A stretch of 64,000 nt of DNA from Heterohyrax brucei (lineage: Eukaryota; Chordata; Mammalia; Hyracoidea; Procaviidae), in the NCBI GenBank assembly GCA_028571685.1, contig CM053141.1:54620333-54684332 (forward strand). The letters run 5' to 3'. Under the pieces are notes generated by a model. It did not search any database, had not been told where the DNA came from, and worked only from the letters and a program-made list of their open reading frames with translations. Made by a program: the position numbers and the translations under genes. Within the stretch, counting starts at the first letter, position 1; every line of letters begins with the position of its first letter. Positions 1 to 11,104 of this stretch are shown here, piece by piece.

Positions 1-292
1 TTTTACCAAACATGATGTCTTCTCCAGGGACTGATTCTTCATGACAACATATCTAAAGTATGTAAGATGCAGTTTCACCAGCCTTGCTTTCAAGGAGCAC
101 TCTGGTTGTACTTCTTCCAGAACAAATCTGTTTGTTCTCCTGGCAGTCCATTTGGACATTAAATATTCTCCAACACCACAGTTCAAATGCATCAGTTCTT
201 CTTTTGTCTTCCTTATTCATTTTCCAGCTTTCACATGCATATGATGTAATCGAAAATGCATGGCTTAGGTCAGTTGTACCTTATTCTTCAAG
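1..292 (-). mobile_element. RTE/BovB-like LINE fragment, 3' part
   Basis: Read on the minus strand, it matches the RTE 3' region at 34900-35060 (the stretch around ATACTTTGGACATG and AACAAATCTGTTCT). It is cut off by the window start and interrupted at about 293 by a different repeat, after which RTE sequence resumes at 481. Stops break the frame. Confidence 0.8.
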
Positions 293-480
293 ATAATCAG
301 GATTCTTCTAGGTTTCTGTTCACTAGAGCAACAGAGAAAGAAGGAAAGTCAGGAATATGAGGAGGAAATGGAATATGTAGCTAATTGTCTCCATGAACAA
401 CTGTCTCATTTGCTATCAGACCAAAAGAACTAGATGGTGTCCAGTGATCACTTTGATCAAAGAGTCTATAGAAGAATCCT
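293..480 (+). repeat. Fragment of an unidentified retroelement lying between two RTE pieces
   Basis: This stretch is closely similar to 950-1120 (the CAACAGAGAAAGAA, GTCAGGAATATGAGGA and GAACAACTGTCTC blocks occur in both). It separates two RTE pieces of the same orientation. Its edges carry an inverted 13-mer, TCAGGATTCTTCT at about 299 and AGAAGAATCCTGA at about 471. Family unknown. Confidence 0.6.
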
Positions 481-735
481 GAAGATCTTGAAGTATTTTC
501 AACACTTTAAAGAGGTCTTTTACACCAGATTGTACCAATGCAATGAATCTTTTGATCTGTTGACTGCTGCTTCCATGGGCATTGACTGTGTAATCAAGTA
601 AAATGAGATCATCGACAGGCTTACTTCTTTCTTAATTTATCATGATGTTTTTTGCTGGTCCAGATGTGAGGATTTTTGTTTTCATTATATTGAGGTACAA
701 TCCATACTGAAGGCTGTGACCTTTGATCTTCATCA
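481..735 (-). mobile_element. RTE/BovB-like LINE fragment, continuation
   Basis: The minus-strand sequence continues the RTE piece at 1-292 toward its 5' side. It resembles 26840-27066 (AAAGAGGTCTTTTRCA and the GATTTTTGTTTT block). It is non-coding because of many stops. Confidence 0.75.
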
Positions 736-739
736 GTAA

Positions 740-1560
740 GTGAGAAATATTACAACATTACGCGCTGAAGTCACAGAGATATCAGCAATCAAATGCTTAA
801 TATGGAGACTGCAAGAACAGTCTCATTTGGTGTGAAGCAAAATAAGATATGTTGGCTTACTGTCTTGAACTAAAGTACATGGAAATTGTGAACCCAAGGG
901 CTTTAAATGCTTGCAAGTGGCTATTCATGGCACAACAATTAGTTTATGTTCACCTGGAGCAACAGAGAAAAAAAGAAAGTCAGGAATATGAGGAGAAAAT
1001 GGAATGTGTAGCTAATTGTCTCCATGAACAACTGTCTCCTTTGCCGCCAGACCAGAAGAACTAGATGTTGTCCAGCTACCACTTCGATCAAAGAGTCTCT
1101 AGAAGAATCCTGACCGTAAGTAGAAAAAGAAAGAAAAAAATTCAAATTCTCATAGAATCCAGACTTTGAGGAGCCATAAGAGGTTGGATGAACCCCTGAA
1201 GTTATTGTCCTGATATTATATTTAAACCTTAAGCCAAAAATATTCTCTGAAGCCTTCTTAAAACAAAATAATTGTTTAGCTTACCTAGTAATGAATGTCT
1301 GCCTTGAGCATTGCGATCTTTTAAGAATGAGCTTTTGGGAAAAAATTGACAACATTAACTCAAAAGATTAGGTAGTACACTTAATAGGCAGTGAGTTCAT
1401 ATTGATAAAGGGGAAGAGCAACTAGGAAAAGGAAGATGAGAATGACTGCAAACTCAAAGAATGTAATCAACACCACTAAATTTTACTGGTAGAAGCTACT
1501 TATTTTGTGTACGTTGTGTATATTCTCAACAACAATTAAAAAAGAAAGAAAGAAAGAAAA
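740..1560 (+). mobile_element. Unidentified retroelement 3' end with A-rich tail
   Basis: This is a longer copy of the repeat at 293-480. It ends in an A-rich (AAAG)n tail at about 1540-1560, just after TATTCTCAACAACAATTAAA, which is the signature of target-primed reverse transcription. Its segment TGCCTTGAGCATTG at about 1311 recurs at 15870. It could be an L1 3' end or a separate afrotherian retroelement, and I cannot decide. The 71-codon ORF at 849-1064 resembles no protein I know. Confidence 0.6.
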
Positions 1561-1657
1561 GCAAATTGTGGGCCCAGGAAGGCAGTAGATAAAAAAAGGA
1601 AAACAGTTTCATTTTCAAAAACTGAGTCAAGCTGTGTGTGATATTCCTAATCACTCC

Positions 1658-1827
1658 ACCCAAAACCAAACAAACTCAGTGCTGTTGAGTCAATTCTGAC
1701 TCACAGCAACCCAATATGGCAGAGGAGAACTGCCCCATAGAGTTTCCAAGAAGAGCCTGGCAGATTTGAACTGCCAACCTTTTGGTTAGCAGATGTAGCA
1801 CTTAACCACTACACCACCAGGGTTTCC
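1658..1827 (-). mobile_element. AfroSINE, short form, with target duplication
   Basis: Full-length tRNA-derived SINE in antisense. It starts with the tail (ACTCAGTGCTGTTGAGTC) and ends with the tRNA-like head (AACCACTACACCACCAGGG). A perfect 9-bp target duplication AATCACTCC flanks it at 1649-1657 and 1828-1836. Confidence 0.93.
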
Positions 1828-1954
1828 AATCACTCCTCATGAGCAAGCAATCTCAAACAGTGATCACAAAACCTCCTATGCTGGAGACACAAAGTGTAGA
1901 AGTAATCCACAAACCCCTAGATGAGAACAAATGAAAAGATAAGCAGTGGAGGTA

Positions 1955-2010
1955 GGGCTGCATGTATGTGTGTGTCTACATGTGTGTGTGTTTGTGTGCA
2001 TGTATAAAAG
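1955..2010. repeat. Imperfect (TG)n microsatellite
   Basis: Interrupted TG-rich run beginning near GCATGTATGTGTGTGTC. Confidence 0.8.
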
Positions 2011-2324
2011 AGAAAGAGAAACTTCCATATCTCAAGTAAGCCAGCACACAACAATGCCAAAACATATGAAAAAAGATAATGATAAAAGACAAAATCAGCA
2101 ATTAGCTAATGGAACTCCTCCATATATATTCAATAAAACTGTCTGACAAAAACTTTCTATAAAATGGTGAAGGATAATTGAAGGCCTAATTTCCACTTAA
2201 ATAGAACAGAAAAATTACTGCTGAAAAGGAAAGATCAGTGTGGTATGACAAACTACTTCATATGGCCCTTAGAGCCATGGTCTTTGTGTCTTACACACAA
2301 TGGCTGAATGACACTGCAAATAAG

Positions 2325-2484
2325 AAGTCCTGGCAGTGAAATCGTTAAGAGCTTGCTGCTAACCAAAAGGTCAGCATTTCCAGTCCACCTGTCGCTCCTT
2401 GGAAAACCTGTGGGGCAGTCCTACTGTGTCCTATAGGGTTTCTACGAGTTGGAATAGACTTGATGGCAGTGGGTTTGGTTTGGG
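2325..2484 (+). mobile_element. AfroSINE, short form
   Basis: Sense copy: head AGTCCTGGCAGTGAAATCGTTAAG-like, body CGCTCCTTGGAAAACCTGTG, tail GAGTTGGAATAGACTTGATGG, then GGTTTGGTTTGGG. Confidence 0.9.
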
Positions 2485-2499
2485 TAAGCAGATGAAGTG

Positions 2500-3085
2500 T
2501 ATGGAACCTGTGCTGGCTGGGGTTGTTGCAGTTTGGCTGTCATGATTCCCAGTGTTGTAACCTTGTCATCCATTTTAGGTATTGTAGATCCTGGCCTCTC
2601 CATGTGATGAGGCAGGACTGGTGTAGGATGTGCCTTGGGTCACAGCCTTGCATGAGTGTGGGACATCAGCCTCACCCTTACTAAAGTTACACCCTTCCCT
2701 GGGGTGTGGCCTCTATCTAAGATATACATGTGTGTCCTGGCAAGACTCCAGTCACCCACTCCCTGCATTTGGAACCTGTGTTGGGTTCATGCCAAGATGA
2801 CCTCCCCTGATGTCTACTGTCTGACCTGCCAATTCTGGGATCTGCTAGCCCCCATAATCCCTTGGGCCAGTGGCCTCTTGTGAGACCCGACTGACCAGCT
2901 TCTGCAAACTTGTGATTCAGTAGTCTGTGGTTTGAACTCTTGAATTGAGTTTGTCAGCTCTTGCAACCATCTGGGTCAGGAGAAGCCTGCCCCTGATCCA
3001 CAAATTTGGGACTTGCCAGCCTCAACACTGTGTGAACCATTTCTTTTGTATGGTTTGTGAGCTCTCTGAGATATTACAGTGAATT
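2500..3085 (+). repeat. Probable degraded LTR
   Basis: Motifs recall the MaLR-type LTRs elsewhere in the window (CATGATTCCCAGT near 2541, GGACTTGCCAGCCTC near 3009, GAGAACCCA near 3088). Ends and target duplication are not visible. The 75-codon ORF at 2656-2883 is probably chance. Confidence 0.4.
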
Positions 3086-3384
3086 AGAGAACCCAAAGAC
3101 AAGAGAGAGCGTGCTGAGGGCAAGGGAAGTAGTTGATATTGGAGATGACAGAATGGTAGAGCAGCTAGCAAAAGATGGACATTTGGGACATCTTTAATCT
3201 GCCTCTTAAGAAATTATTCATTTAATCCCATTAGCAATTTTACAAATGAAAAATATAATCAATGTATTTCAGAATGGAATACATAAACTAATTTCTAGAT
3301 AGAACACAGCCTAAGAATGAAATAATGAGCTGAAACACAGAACTGAAAGATTCTAGCATGAAGAGGCAAGGATAAACAGGAAAA

Positions 3385-3740
3385 TGCAGCTAAAAAGGTC
3401 AGACTGGCCGGCTCCAACATTTACAAGCATTATCGAAAAAAGAAAATAAAAGAGTAGAGATGTACTATCTGAAGAACTAATTACTGAAAAGTTTCCAGAA
3501 CTGAAGAAGAATGAAGTTATCAGGCTTAAGGAAATCCTAGAAGGAGACTGAATAAAAATAGATATATGTTTGAAAACTTTATAACAATCAAGAGAAAGAC
3601 ATTTTAAAAAGCTAGCAGAGTAAATACAGTGATTACCTACAGATAATGATAATAACTTTAACAGTAGATAGTCATAGAGTTATTAGTAAATTACAAAAAG
3701 AGGTTAGAAGAAATTAAGTTAAAACTTGAAATAAGAAGAA
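3385..3740 (+). mobile_element. Possible L1/HAL1 ORF1-region remnant
   Basis: A-rich sequence whose order of motifs (AACTGAAGAAGAATGAA, then GATTACCTACAGATAATGAT) resembles mammalian L1/HAL1 ORF1 regions. It is heavily mutated, so the assignment is tentative. Confidence 0.35.
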
Positions 3741-3772
3741 AATACATACCAAACTATAATTGTACACTCAGC

Positions 3773-4192
3773 TGTTGTAGATGAATTGTGTTGAAATCCT
3801 AAGTTTCAGCATCTGTGAACATGCCCGTTTTGGTAAAAAGGGTCTTTGAAGATATTACCAGTTAACGCAGGGTCACACTGGAGTAGAATGGGTCCCAATT
3901 CAATATAAGTCGTGTCCTTATGAAAGAGACACTGATCCATAGAAAGAATGCTATGTGAAGACTCAGGCAGATATTGGAATTATGCTGCAGCTGCAAGCTA
4001 AACAATGCAAAGGGCTACCAGGAGATGGGAGACACACAAAAATATCTTCTCCTAGAAATTTCAGAGTATGGCTCTACCAACCCCTGAATTCAGACTCAAA
4101 GCCTTAATAAATGTGAGATAATAAATTTCTCATGTTTTAAGCTACCCAGTTTATGGAAGTTTGTCATAACAGCAGTAGAAAACTAATAACCA
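3773..4192 (+). mobile_element. MLT1-like solo LTR (ERVL-MaLR)
   Basis: Starts TGTTGTAGATGAATTGTG and ends AGAAAACTAATAACCA. In between it has the GGGTCTTTGAAGATAT, GTCGTGTCCTTATGA and AATAAATTTCTCATGTTTTAAG blocks typical of MLT1 LTRs shared by placental mammals. Confidence 0.8.
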
Positions 4193-4266
4193 GCCACAAA
4201 GTCAATCAAGACTGAGAAAAATAGACATTTTTACATGCATAAAGTCAGCCTACACATTCAAGTACA

Positions 4267-4832
4267 CATATGAGGTCACACAAGTCCACAAATTTAATTA
4301 TTCTAAGTGCTACATACCTCACTGCTGAATATCACTACAGTTACCTTTGAAGTACTTCCTTGGAAAGCTATGCACTGATGCCAGGCCTAGTCCATCCTTA
4401 AAAGCAATTTTAGAACTCTTTCTGGAATGGCCATTTCTCATTGTGGCACAGTGGCAAGTTTGCAAACCTGCCTAGTTGTCTGGGAGAGAGTTTTTAGCCA
4501 GTAAACAAATAACTGTATTCCAACACCCTCCCTATTTCCCTGATCTGGCCCCCAATGACTTTTTTATTGACCCCAAAATAAAGGAAACATCAAAAGGAAG
4601 ACATTGGATGGCATTCAAGACATCAAGGATGATACGATGACAGCTCTGATGGCCGCTCCAGAAAGAGTTCCAAAATTGCTCTGAAGGGTGGACTAGGTAC
4701 TGGCAGTGGTGCATAGCTTCCCAAGGGGAGTATTTTGAAGATGACTGTAGGGATACTCAGCAATGAGATATGTAGCACTTTTTCTAGGATGAGTTTGCAA
4801 ACACAGTTGTCAGACCTCTTGCATGCTTAAAT
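4267..4832 (+). mobile_element. Foldback mariner-derived element, copy 1
   Basis: The left arm (about 160 bp) is the reverse complement of the right end of the element. The right arm is longer and encodes, with breaks, the C-terminal part of a mariner transposase (the PSDL/LAP-like turn, a lysine-rich stretch, then CIASQGEYFED-like). Terminal repeats read ATGAGGTCACACAAGTCCAC on the left and AACACAGTTGTCAGACCTC on the right. Nothing before the C-terminal third of the transposase is present. Confidence 0.8.
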
Positions 4833-4877
4833 GTTCACACAATCCACTTGTACATAGTAACACTTATGTATACTCAC

Positions 4878-5141
4878 TGTTTTAGTCAGTTAGTGCTGCT
4901 CTAACAGAAATACCACAGAGTGGATGGCTTTAACAAAGAAAAGTTTATTGTTACACAGTCTGGTAGGCTGCAAGTCCATATTCAGGGTATCCGCTCCAGG
5001 GAAAGGATTTCACCCTTGTCGGCTCTGGAGGAAAGTCCGGTATTCCATCAGTCTTTGTTCAGGGAGCATCTTGGCGCAGGAATCTCAGGTCTGAAGGATG
5101 CACTCTTCTCCCAGTGCTAGTTTCCTGATGGTGTGAGGTTC
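4878..5141 (-). mobile_element. Inverted 3' half of a MaLR-type LTR (left end of provirus)
   Basis: Starts TGTTTTAGTCAGTTAGTGCT, which is the reverse complement of the end of the right-hand LTR at 6508. Similarity runs inward to GAGGTTC at 5141, matching 6245-6508 in inverted order. CTCAC precedes it at 4873-4877, the same five bases that follow the right LTR. Confidence 0.85.
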
Positions 5142-5987
5142 TGAACCAAAAAAGGTGCAGACAGTGAGAAACAAGCAGTAGAGGACTGGCAGCAACAGAA
5201 GCAGAGGCAGCGCTCGAGCCCACCCATGGAGCAGGAGAGCTAAGTGCCTGCGCATAGTTTTCCTGGCAGATCAGGGTGCCTCCAGGCACTTGAATCAGTG
5301 GAGCCACAGAACTTTGGAACACTTGCCCCAGAAGGGCAGATGTGGGCCTGAGGCCCAGGCCATGTGGCCACAGGAAACAGAAGCTGAAGGGACAAAGAGC
5401 ATGAGAAGGTGGGCTGCCTCAGTCTCAAAAGTTATGGCCATGACCTCAGGGTTTGAAAGACTGGAGCCAGGGCTTTCTGTGTTTTGTCAGAGTGGAATTG
5501 CCACTCAGTTGGGCTTAGCTAAGGTGCACCTAAAGCCAATGGGGCAGAATTTCTGTCCAAGTGGGCCTTGAAGGCAGAGTTGTAGCACAGTGGGTGTCTC
5601 CACTCAGAATCCAGAGAGTGTGGCCAATACCCAGAGTCTGGAGGGCAGGGCCATTGTGTAGATTGTCTCAGAAAATGGAAGATGACTTTCAAACCTTTGA
5701 GGGCTAATGTGACGTGTTCAGCTGACTTGCTTGTTGCCTGTTAATGCCTTCTTTCCCTATGATTTCTGCCATTTGTCATGGAATGCTAACTTGTACCTTT
5801 TCTGCCACTGTACTTTGGAAGCAGATAATTTGTGTTCTAGGTTTCAAAGATGTAAAGGAATTTTTGAATTTTGGACTTGGAACTAATTTAAGACTTCTAT
5901 CATATAGGATGGACATGATTTTGCTACGATAACATGAACGTGTTATATATTTCAAAGATGTGATTTTGGGACTGTCAAAGGGTGGGA
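5142..5987 (+). mobile_element. MaLR-type internal region
   Basis: Sense internal sequence leading directly into the LTR at 5988. It carries MaLR-internal landmarks such as CATGTGGCCACAGG, TTTTGTCAGAGTGGAA and TGTACTTTGGAAGCAGATAA. There is no intact ORF; the 93-codon ORF at 5290-5571 has no recognisable domain. Non-coding internal regions are usual for MaLR elements. Confidence 0.75.
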
Positions 5988-6508
5988 TGTCATAGATTGA
6001 ATTGTGTGTCCCCAGAAATATGTGTAGCCATGTGGCTGGGCCATGATTCCCAATATTTTATGATTGTCCTCCATTTTGTTGTTTTCCTATGCCTTATGTT
6101 AAAGGATTAGGGTGGGAAGGTACATCCCATTATAAGATCACCTCCCTGCTCCACTGTAAAGGGAGATTCCCTGGAGTGTGGCTTGCTTCACCCTTAATCC
6201 TTTCATTTTACAAGAGATAAAAGGAAAGGGAAGTAAGTGGAGAATTGGGAACCTCACACCATCAAGAAAGCAGCACTGGGAGAAGAGCACGTTCTTCAGA
6301 CCTGAGGTTCCTGTGCCAAGATGCTTCCTGGACAAAGACTGAGGCAATACTGGACTTTCCTCCAGAGCCCAAAGGTGAGAGCCTTCCCCTGGAGCAGACA
6401 TCCTGAATTTGGACTTGTAGCCTACAGGACTGTGTCAGAACCAATCTTCCTTCGTTAAAGTCATCCACTCTGGTATTTCTATTAGAGCAGCACTAACTGA
6501 CTAAAACA
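5988..6508 (+). mobile_element. MaLR-type LTR (right end of provirus)
   Basis: TG...CA LTR of about 520 bp, starting TGTCATAGATTGAATTGTGT and ending CTAACTGACTAAAACA. CTCAC follows at 6509-6513 and pairs with CTCAC at 4873-4877, so the whole 4878-6508 block looks like one insertion. Confidence 0.88.
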
Positions 6509-6704
6509 CTCACCAAATACAAAACCAAACTTGTTGCCACTGCCCTATACTCATACACACTCACAAACCCACTTACATTCACACAAACACACAGACATAG
6601 TGCTCAGTCAAGACTTAGCTGGGAAACAAGTTATCCTAGTAAAAGGGCAAAACATGAGTAAAACTGATAAAATCTACAACAGAACTAATGAGCTATTGAC
6701 TACA

Positions 6705-7231
6705 TGTCATGGATTGACTTGTGTCCTCCCCCCCAAAAAATATGTGTAGTAATTTGGCTGGGCCAGGATTCCTTGTATTCTGTGATTGTCATCCATTTTG
6801 TGCTTTTCCTACGCTACATGTTCAAGGATTAGGATGGGACTGTAAATCCCTTTATATGATCACCTGCCTGCTTCACTGTAAAGGGAGTTTCCCTGGAGTG
6901 TGATTTGTAATACACTTTATCCTTTCATCTTGCGAGTGATAAAGGAAAGGGAAGCAAGCAAAGAGCTGGGAACCTCACACCATCAAGAAAGCAGCACCAG
7001 GAGAATAGCACATCCTTCAGACCTGAGGTTCCCGTGCCAAGATGCTTCCAACCAAAGACTGATCCAATACTGGACTTTCCTCCAGAGGTGATAGAGGGAA
7101 AAACTTTCACTGGAACAGACACCCCGAATGTGGACTTCTAGCCTACCGGACTGTATAAGATTAAACGTTCCTTTGTTAAAGTCACCCACTTTGTGGTATT
7201 TCTGTTAGAGTCGCACTAGCTAACCAAAACA
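6705..7231 (+). mobile_element. MaLR-type solo LTR
   Basis: Starts TGTCATGGATTGACTTGTG and ends GCTAACCAAAACA. It belongs to the same subfamily as 5988-6508. The flanks CTACA and TCACA are a poor match, so its target duplication is eroded. Confidence 0.88.
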
Positions 7232-7935
7232 TCACAATATAGCTCTTAAACTCTAAAAAACGAGTAAAATTAAAATTCTTAATAATGATAATGAAGTAGC
7301 AGCAGGTAATTAAACTTGGCAAATCTTATTAAGGAAGAATAGATTTACTGTGTAAAAATAAACATTTTAAATAATCATACATTTAAATACATATGCTCAA
7401 ATTGTAAGTATGGCTACCAAAATATATTAAAAGAGAGATATTAAGTCACGAGTCAAAGGAGATTTAGCTGTGACAGCCCACTATTGCTGATCAGCGAAAT
7501 ATCCAGAAGTGCATAAGATATTCTCCAAGAATAAGGCGGTGGGTAGTTGGATATTCCTGAGTGAAATACTGGTCTATCCAGACAGGATAATAATTTCTTG
7601 TTTTTTCAGAAGATACCAGCTTCAAATGAGTTGATTTTTGTCTTCATCAGTGAAACCAGCCCCAGAAGCCGGTCCTGCCATTCTGTGAGCGACCCTGTGC
7701 TCTTTGCAATGGCTGCTACCACGGTGTTAGAGTGTCATCTTTCAGAGTTTCTTCAGGAAAAGAGAATCCCCAGGTCAAGCATGGGACTCAGAGGGGTTTC
7801 AGAGTCCACAGCTCCCTGAAATGAAATTTTAGATTCTCATCCAAAGTAACTGTCAAGCACAGATCACCTCTTGGAATATGTCAGGACTGGAACAACACAT
7901 GTCACCTTGCTAAGACAGAACTAGTGTTGTCATGG
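7232..7935. other. No recognised feature
   Basis: AT-rich to about 7560, then more balanced. A 73-codon ORF at 7598-7819 follows a pyrimidine-rich stretch, but nothing supports it as an exon. Confidence 0.4.
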
Positions 7936-8459
7936 TGTCGTGGATTGAATTGCATCCCCCAAAATTATGTGTATCAGCTTGGGGAGACGATGATTCCCAG
8001 TATGGTGTGATTGTCCACCATTTTTGTTATCTGACGTGATTTTCCTACTTGTTCTGAATCCCATCTCTGTGATGTTGGTGAATTGAGATTAGGTTCAGTT
8101 ATGATAATAAGATAGGACGCAGTCTACAAGATTGGATCATGTCTTAAGCCAATCTCCTTTGAGATACAAAATAAAGATGTGAGCAGAGAGACATGGCAAC
8201 CTCATACCACCAAGAAAATAGCATCAGGAACATAGTGAGTCTTTTGGACCCAGGACCACTGCGCAGAGAAACTCTTCTATTAGGGGAACACTAATAACAA
8301 GGACCTTCCTCTGGAGCAGACAGAGAGACAGCTTTCCCCTGGAGCTGGCACCCTAACTTGGGACTTCTAGCCTCCTAGAGTGTGAGAGAATAAATTTTTC
8401 TTTGTTAAAGCTGTCTGCTTGTGGTATTTCTGTTACAGTTGCACTAGATAACTAAGACA
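7936..8459 (+). mobile_element. MaLR-type solo LTR, second subfamily
   Basis: Starts TGTCGTGGATTGAATTGC and ends ACTAGATAACTAAGACA. Contains GTGAGAGAATAAATTTTTC as a probable polyadenylation signal region. Flanks CATGG and CCTGG agree at 4 of 5 positions. Confidence 0.88.
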
Positions 8460-9850
8460 CCTGGAACTCCATTTTTCAACAGAGTCTAGCCAAAACAAAT
8501 CTTTTGATGTTGCCACCCATCCTCTAGAATCTCACAGAAACAGACCCTCAGTTGGAGTCTATTCACAGTGATTCCAAAGCAACACTCTGTCCCTGCCTAT
8601 GCTGTGGTAAAGGGTCACATAGAATACTATCTAGGAGAGAAAAGCCCAAGAAGGTCATTGCCAAAGTTCAGGGCCCTCTATCCTGATGGCACTGATGGCT
8701 TTGGCCCTGTATTCCAGGCACTCGAGAGGAACTTAAAACACCTAGCATGCTAAAACATGGGGCTCTCTGAGGCAGAGATATGAAGTTGATCCCAGTTCTC
8801 ATTTCTGGTCGGACTGAATCCCCCCAGGGCTTCAGTCCCAGACTGGCAAGGGTAGTAGTAGATCTTTTGCTGCTTGAGGCCCAGCAGATATGAGATAATA
8901 CACAAAAGTTGAGGGTTACAGTAAAACAAAAGGACATTTCTCTACAAACCAAACCCATTGTCTTACTTTGCATTATCACAGGATGTTGATTATTTCAGTA
9001 TTCGTGTCCAACACCCGACTAAACTGAAAATAATTATTACAACATCGACAGCTGCTATTTAGTTACTTTTCCTTTCAAGAAATTTACAGGGAGATTTAGT
9101 TAAGTAAGGTTCAAGCAAGGTGCTATATTTCTGAGAAGTTGTAGCATGCTACAAATGATGACAAGTTCACAATGTATTGCTGTTGTTAAGTCAAGTCAAT
9201 GGTTTTATCCTCAAATGACCTGCAAAAACTTCCTCCAAATGAACTCTCTGGACTTTGCAATTATTAGGAAATGGAATTTATAATTAAATAAAGAAACTGA
9301 AACAACATACTGGACTAGAACTGAAATCTCAAAATATCAAGTTATTATTTTAAAGTGATCATAAATGCAAAGAAGAAAATGAAAAGACAACAAACTTTTA
9401 CTGAGAGTTTACTATAGATCAGACAGTGTGTTAGAAAACTTTATCCTTAGCATTTAAGTTAAAATGCACTATGCACAGTGAAAAATGTTTATTAAAAATA
9501 TTTTGAAGGCATAAAAGCAATATTCCTCAGTGAATAGATTTATCACAAGGGTATGGGGATAAAGAGCAGCAAATAGTGTCAACAGCCCAATGGCCATCCA
9601 TATTGGAGTTTTATACTGTCATTTAGAATACAGTCACATTGCACAATGAGGACTCGGGAATGACAGAACTTCACCAGCTATCCTGTTACCTTGTCCACTT
9701 TTCAGACAGTACCATTTTCTCCCTCATAAGGATGAATCAGGTCTTGTCTCTGTTTCTGCATCTGCTTCTCTATATTTCCTGCAGGTTATAACTCAAATTC
9801 AGAGGAAAAGTAGGGAACACTGTGACATATTAAAAGGAGAGCTGGCCTTA
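8460..9850. other. No recognised feature
   Basis: Apparently unique sequence. Small ORFs at 8568-8753 (+) and 8668-8979 (-) overlap each other and lack recognisable domains. A stretch near 9145-9195 resembles 10160-10205. Confidence 0.4.
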
Positions 9851-10014
9851 AAACCCCTGAAGGCACAGTGGTTAAGCACTATGGTTCCTAACCAAAAAGT
9901 CTACAGTTCAAACCCACCAGACACTCCTTGGAAACTACAGGGCAGGTCTCCTCTGTCCCACAGGGTCACTGTAGGTCAGAATCAACTCAAAGGCAGTGCA
10001 TTTGCGTTTTTGGA
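9851..10014 (+). mobile_element. AfroSINE, short form
   Basis: Sense copy with head GGCACAGTGGTTAAGCACTA, B-box region CAGTTCAAACCCACCAG and tail GGTCAGAATCAACTCAAAGG. Confidence 0.9.
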
Positions 10015-10194
10015 GTTTGGCCTTGGAATCAGAAAACCATGTTCTGATCCTTCTTCTAACCATTATTCCCTGTAAATTGAGCTTAAGTTCACTCAACTAT
10101 AAATGCAGACAGTAACAGATTCTAGGTCAAGCAAAACTAACTTTTTATGAGTAGTTTCATAGCATGCAGCATAAGGTAAGTTCACAATGTATTG

Positions 10195-10363
10195 CTGTCG
10201 TTAAGTGCTGTCGAGTTGGTTCCAACTCATAGCAGCTCTACAGCACAGAATAAAACTTAGTAAAACTGCCCCATAGGGTTTCCAAAGAGTGGCTGGTGGA
10301 TTTGAACTCCTGATCTTTTGATTACCAGCTGAGCTCTTAACCACTATGCCACCAAGGGCTCCT
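10195..10363 (-). mobile_element. AfroSINE, short form
   Basis: Antisense copy from GTGCTGTCGAGTTGGTTCC to CACTATGCCACCAAGGGCTC. A probable target duplication TCACAATGTA/TCACAATATA lies at 10182 and 10363. Confidence 0.9.
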
Positions 10364-10429
10364 CACAATATATAATAGCACTTAACTTTTTTTCCTCCAG
10401 TGGTGAATATATATGTAAGAAAACAATTG

Positions 10430-10640
10430 CCATTCCAACATCCTTTACATGTGCTACTCAGCTGTATTAATTTGGTTTATATTGTTTAACCATCACTATT
10501 CCCATTTTCAAATTTTTCCATCACCCTTAACAGAAGCTTAGTGTAGTGTTCCCTAAGCAATGAGCCCTCAGGTTCCTCCCTCTCATGCCTGACCACTTGG
10601 TCTCTATACACGAACAGATGCAACTTAGATGGCTGCTTCC
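10430..10640 (-). mobile_element. L1 3' UTR fragment, antisense
   Basis: CATCACCCTTAACAGAAGCT, followed by a CCTAAGCAATGAGCCC block, matches the antisense 3' untranslated region of afrotherian L1. It is diverged. Confidence 0.45.
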
Positions 10641-10679
10641 TGGCTTATTCTAGCCAAGTCTATTCTAGACACTTCAGAC

Positions 10680-10807
10680 ATTTGCGCACTAATATTTATT
10701 GTAGTACTATTCACAGTAGCTAAAGGGTGGAAACAGACTAAATGTTTATCAAGATGTGACTGGATATACAAAATGTTATATATACATATATATACAATGA
10801 AGTATTA
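10680..10807 (+). mobile_element. L1 3' region fragment, sense
   Basis: GTACTATTCACAGTAGCTAA followed by GGTGGAAACAGACTAAATG and CAATGAAGTATTA is the typical mammalian L1 3' region in sense. Confidence 0.6.
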
Positions 10808-10911
10808 AAAACCAAATTCACTGCCATCTAGTCAATTCTGACTCATAGTGACCCTATATGAGATGACATAACCGTCCCATAATGCTTAACCACTATGCCA
10901 GCAGGGTTTTC
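10808..10911 (-). mobile_element. AfroSINE with internal deletion
   Basis: The tail half (CTGCCATCTAGTCAATTCTG) is joined at about 10891 directly to the tRNA-like head (CTTAACCACTATGCCAGCAG). The middle is missing. Confidence 0.8.
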
Positions 10912-11004
10912 TTAGTATAAGAAATCCCCAAATGTTTCCAATGATAATAGGAAGGACAACACACCTTGGGTGAAAAACTGGTCATCTGAATGGTATTATG
11001 CTGT

Positions 11005-11104
11005 TGTTTTGTTGTTACTGACTGCTATGGTGTTGATTTCAACTTACAGCCACCAAATGTGACAGAAGTGTGCCATAGGATTTTCTAGGCTGTAATCATC
11101 ACTT
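11005..11104 (-). mobile_element. AfroSINE, long form, truncated
   Basis: Antisense tail and body up to GATTTTCTAGGCTGTAATCA, a segment diagnostic of a longer SINE variant. The head is missing. Confidence 0.7.

Noticed and set aside
7598-7819. 73-codon ORF after a TTTTTTCAG acceptor-like site
   Set aside because: No donor at a plausible position, no protein similarity that I can name, and no neighbouring exon.
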